From Pseudomonas sp. 8Z (GTDB lineage: Bacteria > Pseudomonadota > Gammaproteobacteria > Pseudomonadales > Pseudomonadaceae): a DNA stretch of 64,000 nucleotides. The notes under the pieces were generated by a model. That model was given only the letters and a program-made list of their open reading frames with translations, did no database searches and was not told where the DNA came from. Of the stretch, positions 1-6,978 are shown one piece after another. Both the position numbers and the translations under genes were made by a program. Every line of letters begins with the position of its first letter. The stretch's first letter is position 1. The stretch lies in the NCBI RefSeq assembly GCF_902506535.1, contig NZ_LR733827.1, positions 1,780,309 to 1,844,308 on the forward strand. The letters are read 5' to 3'.

Positions 1-9
1 AGCGCTCCC

Positions 10-2019
10 ATGTCCCGACTCAATCCCCGGCAGCAAGAAGCCGTGAACTACGTCGGCGGCCCCCTTCTGGTGCTGGCCGGCGCGGGTTCCGGCAAGACCA
101 GCGTAATCACACGCAAGATCGCCCATCTGGTGCAGAACTGCGGCATCCGCGCTCAGCATATCGTCGCCATGACCTTTACCAACAAGGCCGCGCGCGAGAT
201 GAAAGAGCGCGTCGGCACCCTGCTCAAGGGCAGCGAAGCGCGCGGCCTAACCGTGTCGACCTTCCACAACCTGGGCATGAACATCATCCGCAAGGAATAC
301 GCGCGTCTGGGCTACAAGCCCGGCTTCTCGATCTTCGATGACGGCGACATCAAGGCGCTGCTCACCGACATCATGCAGAAGGAGTATGCCGGCGACGACG
401 GCGCCGATGAGATCAAGAATCTCATCGACAGTTGGAAGAACGACCTGATCCTGCCCGACGAAGCCCTGGCCAACGCCCGTGGGCCGAAGGAACAGACCGC
501 TGCCATCGTCTACCTGCACTACCAGCGCACACTCAAGGCGTACAACGCCGTGGACTTCAACGACCTGATCCTGCTGCCGGTCAAACTCTTCCAGGAACAC
601 GCCGACATTCTGGAGAAGTGGCAGAACCGCATCCGCTACCTGCTGGTCGACGAATACCAGGACACCAACGCCAGCCAGTACCTGCTGGTGAAGATGCTGG
701 TGGGCATGCGCAACCAGTTCACCGTGGTTGGCGACGACGACCAGTCGATCTACGCCTGGCGCGGCGCGCGCCCGGAAAACCTGATGCTGCTCAAGGAAGA
801 CTACCCGTCGCTGAAAGTGGTGATGTTGGAGCAGAACTACCGCTCCACCAGCCGCATCCTCAAATGCGCCAACATCCTCATCGCCAACAACCCGCACGTG
901 TTCGAAAAGCAGCTCTGGTCGGAAATGGGCCATGGCGACGAGATCCGCGTGATCCGTACCCGCAACGAAGACGCCGAGTGCGAACGGGTGGCCCTGGAGA
1001 TTCTCACCGAGCACCTGCGCACCCAGCGCCCGTACAGCGACTTCGCCATCCTCTATCGGGGCAACTACCAGGCCAAGCTGATGGAGCTGAAGCTGCAGCA
1101 CCACCAGATTCCCTATCGCCTCAGTGGCGGCACCAGCTTCTTCGCCCGCCAGGAGGTGAAGGACCTGATGAGCTACTTCCGCCTGCTGGTCAACCCGGAC
1201 GACGACAACGCCTTCCTGCGGGTGATCAACGTGCCGCGCCGCGAAATCGGCTCGACCACCCTGGAAAAGCTCGGCAACTATGCCAGTCAGCGCAACATCT
1301 CGATGTATGCCGCCAGCGACGAAATCGGCCTCGGCGAGCACCTCGACGCACGTTTTACCGAGCGCCTGGCACGCTTCAAGCGGTGGATGGACGGCGTGCG
1401 CCAGCAATGCGCGCAAAACGACCCCATCGCCGCCATTCGCAGCATGGTCATGGACATCGACTACGAGAACTGGCTGCGCCAGAACGCCTCCAGCGACAAA
1501 GTCGCCGATGCGCGCATGGGCAACGTCTGGTTCCTCGTCGATGCGCTGAAGAACACTCTGGAAAAAGACGAAGACGGCGACATGACCGTCGAAGACGCCA
1601 TCGGCAAACTGGTGCTGCGTGACATGCTCGAACGCCAGCAGGAAGAGGAAGAAGGCGCCGAAGGCGTGCAGATGATGACCATGCACGCCTCCAAGGGCCT
1701 GGAATTTCCCTCGGTGTATATCATCGGCTTCGAAGAGGAAATTCTGCCGCACCGCTCCAGCATCGAGGCCGACACCATCGAGGAAGAACGCCGCCTGGCC
1801 TATGTCGGCATCACCCGCGCCAAGCGCAATCTGGCACTGACCTTTGCCGCCAAGCGCAAGCAGTATGGAGAGGTGATCGACTGCACACCGAGCCGCTTTC
1901 TTGACGAACTGCCGCCCGAAGATCTGGTATGGGAAGGCCAGGAAGAAGCACCCGCGCAGGTCAAAGCAGCCCGTGGTAACGACGCCCTAGCCAACATGCG
2001 CGCCATGCTGAAAAAATAG
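10..2019 (+). CDS. rep: ATP-dependent DNA helicase Rep (UvrD/Rep family, SF1A)
   Basis: This 669-residue protein has the full set of superfamily 1A helicase motifs. The Walker A sequence AGAGSGKT (residues 23-30) binds ATP, VDEYQDTN is the DExx/Walker B motif, and GDDDQSIYAWRGA and QNYRST are motifs III and IV. The C-terminal part has MTMHASKGLEF and RRLAYVGITRAK (motifs V and VI). Rep is a 3'-5' single-stranded DNA translocase that clears proteins ahead of replication forks. The length is as expected for Pseudomonas Rep, so the protein is complete. The ATG is close to the window edge, so upstream promoter elements cannot be seen. UvrD is the nearest alternative, but the overall sequence reads as Rep. 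Confidence 0.96.
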   Translation: MSRLNPRQQEAVNYVGGPLLVLAGAGSGKTSVITRKIAHLVQNCGIRAQHIVAMTFTNKAAREMKERVGTLLKGSEARGLTVSTFHNLGMNIIRKEYARLGYKPGFSIFDDGDIKALLTDIMQKEYAGDDGADEIKNLIDSWKNDLILPDEALANARGPKEQTAAIVYLHYQRTLKAYNAVDFNDLILLPVKLFQEHADILEKWQNRIRYLLVDEYQDTNASQYLLVKMLVGMRNQFTVVGDDDQSIYAWRGARPENLMLLKEDYPSLKVVMLEQNYRSTSRILKCANILIANNPHVFEKQLWSEMGHGDEIRVIRTRNEDAECERVALEILTEHLRTQRPYSDFAILYRGNYQAKLMELKLQHHQIPYRLSGGTSFFARQEVKDLMSYFRLLVNPDDDNAFLRVINVPRREIGSTTLEKLGNYASQRNISMYAASDEIGLGEHLDARFTERLARFKRWMDGVRQQCAQNDPIAAIRSMVMDIDYENWLRQNASSDKVADARMGNVWFLVDALKNTLEKDEDGDMTVEDAIGKLVLRDMLERQQEEEEGAEGVQMMTMHASKGLEFPSVYIIGFEEEILPHRSSIEADTIEEERRLAYVGITRAKRNLALTFAAKRKQYGEVIDCTPSRFLDELPPEDLVWEGQEEAPAQVKAARGNDALANMRAMLKK

Positions 2020-2020
2020 C

Positions 2021-2217
2021 CGGGAGCTATTTTTAACGTCGCGCAGCGACGGCCCGCAGGGCGGCCGCCAGGGATGGCAGGCCGTAAAAATGACCGGGAG
2101 TCATTTTTAACATCGCGCAGCGATGGCCCGAAGGGTGGCCGCCAGGGATGGCGGGCCGTAAAAAATGACCGGGAGTCATTTTTAACGTCGCGCAACAACG
2201 GCCGCCTAGGATGGCAG
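2021..2217. repeat. Tandem repeat array, about 74-75 bp unit, 2.6 copies
   Basis: Three copies start at about 2021, 2095 and 2170, each with CGGGAG followed by an ATTTTTAAC block, a GCGCAGCGAC stem-forming stretch and GGCCGCCAGGGATGGC. Copies 1 and 2 are nearly identical and the third is cut short near 2217. Within a unit the ends GTCATTTTTA and TAAAAATGAC are complementary, so each can fold. The array lies directly after the rep stop codon and before the xpt leader. It is probably a REP/BIME-like intergenic repeat and may also end rep transcription. Confidence 0.85.
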
Positions 2218-2235
2218 ATACAGAACAAGCGACAC

Positions 2236-2287
2236 CGTAGCCCGGAGGCAATCCGGGGAAACCGTCCCGGATTGCCTCCGGGCTACG
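2236..2287. repeat. 22-bp perfect inverted repeat in the xpt leader
   Basis: The left arm at 2236-2257 and the right arm at 2266-2287 are exact reverse complements, with an 8-nt loop. The stem starts CGTAGCCCGGAGGCAATCC. It ends nine bases before the xpt ribosome-binding site, so it would form a strong hairpin in the xpt leader RNA. It looks like a dispersed REP-type palindrome and not like a terminator, since no T run follows. Confidence 0.9.
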
Positions 2288-2309
2288 TTCATCTTGAGAG
2301 GAACATCGC

Positions 2310-2882
2310 GTGCAAACGCTGAAACAGAAGATTCGTGATGAAGGCATCGTCCTGTCCGAGCAGGTACTGAAAGTCGACGCCTTTCTCAACCACCAGATCG
2401 ACCCGGCACTGATGCAGCAGATCGGTCATGAGTTCGCCCAACGCTTCGCCGACCAGGGCATCACCAAGATCGTCACCATCGAAGCCTCCGGTATTGCCCC
2501 GGCGGTCATGGCCGGCCTGGAGCTGGCTATCCCGGTGATCTTCGCGCGCAAGTTCCAGTCGCTGACGCTCAAGGACGACCTGCTGATCTCCAAGGTGTTC
2601 TCCTTCACCAAGCAGACCGAAAGCACCATCGCCATCTCCGCCCGCCATCTGAGCGCAACAGACAAGGTGCTGGTGATCGACGACTTCCTCGCCAACGGCC
2701 ACGCCGCCAAGGCGCTGATCGATCTGATCCAACAGGCTGGCGCGCAGATCGCCGGTATCGGCATCGTCATCGAGAAGTCCTTCCAGGACGGCCGCGCCCT
2801 GCTGGAAAGCGAGGGCTACCGCGTGGAATCACTGGCCCGCGTGGCCGCGCTGGAGAACGGCCAGGTGCGCTTTATCGACTGA
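2310..2882 (+). CDS. xpt: Xanthine phosphoribosyltransferase
   Basis: This 190-residue purine salvage enzyme converts xanthine and PRPP to XMP in the cytoplasm. The PRPP-binding loop is clear in KVLVIDDFLANGHAA, and the N-terminal MQTLKQKIRDEGIVLSEQVLKVDAFLNH-type opening and the length fit the Bacillus-type Xpt family. The start is GTG at 2310, with GAGAGGA eight bases upstream, and no better ATG exists nearby. The gene is apparently monocistronic, behind rep and a strong leader hairpin. No purine riboswitch sequence was recognised in the leader. Confidence 0.94.
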   Translation: MQTLKQKIRDEGIVLSEQVLKVDAFLNHQIDPALMQQIGHEFAQRFADQGITKIVTIEASGIAPAVMAGLELAIPVIFARKFQSLTLKDDLLISKVFSFTKQTESTIAISARHLSATDKVLVIDDFLANGHAAKALIDLIQQAGAQIAGIGIVIEKSFQDGRALLESEGYRVESLARVAALENGQVRFID

Positions 2883-2975
2883 GGCACTCGGAGCCTGTTC
2901 GCGATCTCGCGAGCAGCGATCCGACGGGCTGGCGCCCCAGCCTGCTTTGCCTCCTTAGGGAGAAGGCTTGGTTGA

Positions 2976-3702
2976 CACCGGACTGGCAAGTTTGTGTGTG
3001 ACTTGCTGGTTGTTCGGGTGCCCGTTCCGGCTTGCCGCGTTTTGGCTGATGTTTTTAGTTTCGCCTTCCCAGGCGAGTGACTTTTGCTCCGGATGGCCGG
3101 CCCGACAAAAGTAACCAAAACCCTCCGCCCGATCATCCGGCCCTCGCTGCGCGAGGGTTCGCTCACTCCATCGCCGTTCCAGAGGCCCGCCACGATGGGC
3201 CATCCATGGCCCTCCGTGGCTCTCGCGACATCCTGTCGCTCGACCTCTTCCACGACGATTCCGTTCGCCCTCCTGGGCGGGCTCTGCACGCGCCTGAACC
3301 AGCGGTAACTCAGGTGCAGCTGGGAGTGCTCTGGCAAGAGCAATAGCAAACCGCTGTGGTCTGCGAGTGAAACCGATAGTTTCAGGCGCGCGAAAATCCC
3401 CCTTCAGGAGGCCGAACGTAGGCACTGCGCAGGGGACGAGCGGCATGGATGCCGCGAGAGGCGTAATGGACCAGGGACGGCCCATGTACGCCGACCCCGG
3501 AGCGGTGCCGGAGTGAGGGAAGTCGAGCGAAGCGAGACCCGGATGGCGGGGTGCGCTTTCTTTTGCTTACTTTTCTTTGCGCATTTCAAAGAAAAGTGAG
3601 TCGCCCGAGGGGGGCGAAACAGGGAGTTCCTGAGAACACTCAAGGCGGCGTCCAAAACATCAATAAGCCAACTCACCAACACACAAACTTGCCAGTCCGG
3701 TG
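2976..3702. repeat. 727-bp giant imperfect palindrome with 24-bp perfect terminal inverted repeats
   Basis: The whole gap between xpt and the chemoreceptor gene is filled by this element. Its ends (2976-2999 and 3679-3702) are perfect 24-bp reverse complements. Internal blocks pair around the same centre near 3339: 3061-3076 with 3601-3616, the ACTTTTG/CAAAAGT hairpin at 3080-3112 with the ACTTTTCTTT/AAAGAAAAGT hairpin at 3569-3597, TCTCGCGACATC at 3221-3232 with GATGCCGCGAGA at 3448-3459, and CGCCTGAA at 3291-3298 with TTCAGGCG at 3381-3388. A small hairpin (TGCTCT-GGCA-AGAGCA) sits at 3327-3342, at the tip. Small open frames inside have no recognisable product. It could be a non-autonomous mobile element (MITE-like) or the source of a structured RNA. 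Confidence 0.85.
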
Positions 3703-3707
3703 GGTGC

Positions 3708-5342
3708 TCAGGGCTCAGGCTTATAGCCCAGGCGCAAGCCACCCCAATGCCGCCCCCGCACCAGAATCGGTACCGACAGGTCATGCATCAGCTCGCCGGT
3801 ATCGCGCATATAGGTCTGCAGCAACACGGCCTTGCCGTGACTACCACAGCGGATGCCAGTTCGATCATTGAACAGGCGCTTGCCGCGACTACGGGTGGTG
3901 TCGACCGCCGGGTCGCCGCTCTGCGGGTGATTGAACGCCTGATTGTGGGTCGGCACATAGCCCTCTGGCGTGGTGGCGATGGCGAACACCAGCCCGTCAT
4001 GCCGCTTGAGTAGCGGCTCCTGCAACCCAGGTAGCACCTGATCGGCATACTGGTCGAAGCGGGTGCGGTACTTCTGCGGCTGGGTACCGGCAATCGGCTG
4101 GTACTGGCGGTCGAACAGGTCATCGAGCGCGATGCGCCCGGCGGCAAGATCCGCCTCGAACTGCGCCGCAATCGCGGTAGCGCCCTCGCGGGCCAGGTCG
4201 TAGATGCGCTGGTGATAGTCGTCCAGCCCCACCTCGGCAAGCTGTTCGCTGACCGTCTCGGCCTGCCCCACCAGTTGTTCCGCCGCGCCTGCCAGTTGCC
4301 GCGTCTGCCCCTCGCTGCCCTGCACATCCCCACGCAATTGCATCGCAGCCGCCGACAGGCTGGCCAGACGCTGGTGGTTATCTGCACTGCCGGCACTGAT
4401 CCGCGCCACTTGCTGCTCCACCTCCTCGGCCTGAGCAGCAATGCCGTGCAATTGCTCGCCAGCACGCTCGATCTGCCGTGCGGCCTGTTCCAGCTCGCCA
4501 CTCTGCTGCTGGATATGGCTGACCACCGCTGCGCTCTGCTGGCGGATATCGGCGACCATCTGGCTGACTTCCTCGGTCGCGCTGGCGGTGCGGGCGGCGA
4601 GATTACGAACCTCGTCGGCGACCACAGCAAAACCACGTCCCATCTCCCCTGCGCGCGCCGCCTCGATGGCCGCGTTGAGCGCCAGCAGATTGGTCTGGCT
4701 GGCGATGGACTGGATCACCTGGGTAACCTGCTCGATCTGCTCGGTACGGCGGCCCAGGCCGTCGATCAATTCACGGCTGGCCAGGGTCTGTTCACTGAGC
4801 CGCTGCATGCGAGTGATGGCCTGGGTCAGTTCGGCCTGGCCGCTGCTGCTGGCGGCACGCACGTGCTGTGCGGCTGCCAGGGTCTGCTCGGCACGCTGAG
4901 CACTGTCTTGTTCGGTCAGCGTGATCGCCTCAGCCGCTTCGCTGACCTGCTCCACAGCCATCAGTTGCGACTGCAGGCGCCCGGCCAAATGTTGCACCGC
5001 ATGCGCCACGCGCGCGGCCGACAGGGCGTTGTGACTGGTATGGCGCGACAGGCCACGGCTCAGCTCGACGAAATCACTGCCGCCCGGCGCGGGCTTGGCA
5101 AGCGGAGCACTCTCGTCACGACGCTGCCAAGGCCCGAGCCAAGGCCACAGAGCCAGGATCATGAAGGACGGTACGCTGATATACAGCGGTAACTGCATCG
5201 ACTGGTAGGCCACCATCAAAGCGGCCAAGCCCAGCGCATGCAGCAGACAGGTAAAGGGGGAACGGACAAACGCAGCTTGCATGACCGACCTCGCGATTCT
5301 TGTTCTTGTGCGCGGCGACGCGCTAAGAGCGGACGGTGGCAT
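3708..5342 (-). CDS. Methyl-accepting chemotaxis protein
   Basis: This 544-residue chemoreceptor has an N-terminal membrane region of two closely spaced segments (about residues 25-65), with no large periplasmic domain between them. A coiled-coil signalling domain follows. Its hairpin tip is unmistakable, with the core LNAAIEAARAGEMGRGFAVV followed by ADEVRNLA. The C-terminal 130 residues form an extra soluble domain ending in FNDRTGIRCG and RGRHWGGLRLGY. This domain type is found C-terminally in other proteobacterial receptors and is probably the sensory part. ATG at 5342 is chosen because AGGGAGG lies six bases upstream. A TTG two codons earlier (5348) is the alternative. The ligand is unknown. 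Confidence 0.93.
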   Translation of the reverse strand: MPPSALSASPRTRTRIARSVMQAAFVRSPFTCLLHALGLAALMVAYQSMQLPLYISVPSFMILALWPWLGPWQRRDESAPLAKPAPGGSDFVELSRGLSRHTSHNALSAARVAHAVQHLAGRLQSQLMAVEQVSEAAEAITLTEQDSAQRAEQTLAAAQHVRAASSSGQAELTQAITRMQRLSEQTLASRELIDGLGRRTEQIEQVTQVIQSIASQTNLLALNAAIEAARAGEMGRGFAVVADEVRNLAARTASATEEVSQMVADIRQQSAAVVSHIQQQSGELEQAARQIERAGEQLHGIAAQAEEVEQQVARISAGSADNHQRLASLSAAAMQLRGDVQGSEGQTRQLAGAAEQLVGQAETVSEQLAEVGLDDYHQRIYDLAREGATAIAAQFEADLAAGRIALDDLFDRQYQPIAGTQPQKYRTRFDQYADQVLPGLQEPLLKRHDGLVFAIATTPEGYVPTHNQAFNHPQSGDPAVDTTRSRGKRLFNDRTGIRCGSHGKAVLLQTYMRDTGELMHDLSVPILVRGRHWGGLRLGYKPEP

Positions 5343-5512
5343 GGACAACCTCCCTGATCATCACACCGGACAATACAGATACCCGGTCTTGACCGCCGAG
5401 CCGCCCAATCACTAGGCGCCTGCCAGGCGGTCTTTGATTCGATCATCCAGCCAGCACAGGGGCTATCACACTTTGGTCGCAGCCTAGCCTGTACTCGGGC
5501 ACGACACCATAG

Positions 5513-6589
5513 CTAATCGGCCAGGTGATGGCGCCGCACGAAGCGTTGATCGAGCCAGTCCTTGCAGCGCCCATAGAATTGCCCGTCAGCACTCCAGCCG
5601 CGCCAATCGAGCAAGGCACCACCATCGCCGCTGGCCAGCAGCGTCAGGCCCTGGCGTGGCGCCCGGTACAGGCGCAGCGGCTGATTGTGCAAGGCGGCCT
5701 GCAGATTGCCCGCCAGCACCCGCCCCTGGCGCGAGGAACGACTAAGACTGCGCGGCACATCGCGCAGCGTGGCGCATTCACCCACAGCAAAAATCTGCGG
5801 GTGCGACAGACTTTGCAGGCTGTCATGAATCGCCACGAACCCCTCGGTATCGCAAGCCAACCCCGCCGCACGCAACCATGGCCAGGCCCGCGCACCACTG
5901 GCTAGCAGCAGGCGGCGGCCGCGCCAAACCGGCTCATCACCGCTGAGCAGCCAGTCATCTTCGATCCGCCCTATCGGGCAATGCTCGCGCACCTGCACGC
6001 CACACAGGCGCAAGTAGCCCAGTGCACGCAGACGCAGCCCGAGCGATTGCCCCGGCAGCAGCGGCCCGCCGCAGAACAGGGCCAGATTGGGCACCTGCCC
6101 GGCAATGGCCAGAGCGAGCTCGACACTCCCCGGCGTGCCACCCAAAATGGCCAGGCGCCGAGGCTCTCGCTGCCATTGCCGCCAACCAGCCAGGAAATCA
6201 TCAATGGGCCGCGTCGCTAGCACCTGCATGGCATCGCCACTCTGCGGCGGCGACAGCAGGCCAGCACCGACATCAAGCGACAACCACTGTGACTGCAGTG
6301 AGCGGCCATCGGCCAGACGCAATATGCAAGCATCCGCGTCCATGCCGCTCATGACGCACTCGATCAACTCCACCTTAGCAGCGCGACACAAAGGCTCCAG
6401 TGCAACCTGGCAGTCATCCTCGGCGAAACGCTCAGCCAGCAATCCGGGTAATCGCCCGGTATACCAGGCATGTGTCGCGCAATTGAGCAGAGCGATACGC
6501 CCCTTGGGGCGCTCAACCAGCGCCCAACGCCGCAACACCCCAAGATGGGCATGTCCGGCCCCCACCAAAATCAGGTCATAGTCACTCAT
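5513..6589 (-). CDS. FAD-dependent pyridine nucleotide-disulfide oxidoreductase family protein (SelD-associated type)
   Basis: The 358-residue protein opens with YDLILVGAGHAHLGVLRRWA, a Rossmann FAD-binding motif in the GAGHAH form typical of the oxidoreductase family often fused to the N-terminus of selenophosphate synthetase SelD. A second nucleotide-binding stretch (LAILGGTPGSVELALAIA) should bind NAD(P)H. IFAVGECATL near the C-terminus is the second FAD contact. No SelD domain follows and no selD gene is in the window. ATG at 6589 is used, since a purine-rich AAGAAAGAG lies upstream and the family begins here. A longer frame starting at 6658 would add 23 atypical residues. The substrate is unknown. 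A type II NADH dehydrogenase-like role is also possible. Confidence 0.8.
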   Translation of the reverse strand: MSDYDLILVGAGHAHLGVLRRWALVERPKGRIALLNCATHAWYTGRLPGLLAERFAEDDCQVALEPLCRAAKVELIECVMSGMDADACILRLADGRSLQSQWLSLDVGAGLLSPPQSGDAMQVLATRPIDDFLAGWRQWQREPRRLAILGGTPGSVELALAIAGQVPNLALFCGGPLLPGQSLGLRLRALGYLRLCGVQVREHCPIGRIEDDWLLSGDEPVWRGRRLLLASGARAWPWLRAAGLACDTEGFVAIHDSLQSLSHPQIFAVGECATLRDVPRSLSRSSRQGRVLAGNLQAALHNQPLRLYRAPRQGLTLLASGDGGALLDWRGWSADGQFYGRCKDWLDQRFVRRHHLAD

Positions 6590-6978
6590 CGAACACTCTT
6601 TCTTCCCTCGCGATCGCGGCGACCGCCGGGCTTGAAGCCGGGCCTGTGCAGATATCACAGGTCACTGCAGAAGCGCGAGCATGTCGGGACACGTAGATGC
6701 TGGCAAGCCTACGATGAGTGCTGCCACTCAAAATACGACCTGCGCCTGAGCCTATGGCGAGCACCGCAAGGCGCGATAACGCACTTTTGCGCCGCATTTC
6801 AAATGCGCTGAACACAATTTCCGCTCACCACGGGCCGACTTAGACAGTGCCACGGACGGCACACCAACCGACTCGCCAAAAGAATGGCGTCACAATGCCA
6901 TCACGCTGATATAATCCGCGACCGCAGACAATAAACCGGGTTATCACGCCCCCACGATAGCTGCCTGAGGTGCCCCGG
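6590..6978. other. Intergenic spacer, divergent promoter region
   Basis: This 389-bp spacer lies between two divergently transcribed genes and should hold both promoters. The only clear structure is a 15-base palindrome, CGCATTTCAAATGCG, at 6793-6807. I see no convincing gene, RNA or terminator. Confidence 0.5.

Noticed and set aside
247..1752. 501-residue leftward frame opposite rep
   Set aside because: It is the antisense of a well-supported helicase gene, rich in His/Val/Gln runs typical of high-GC shadow frames, with no domain.
2816..3871. Several 70-180-residue frames inside the 727-bp palindrome
   Set aside because: They overlap each other on both strands and are explained by the inverted-repeat structure. 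No family is recognisable.
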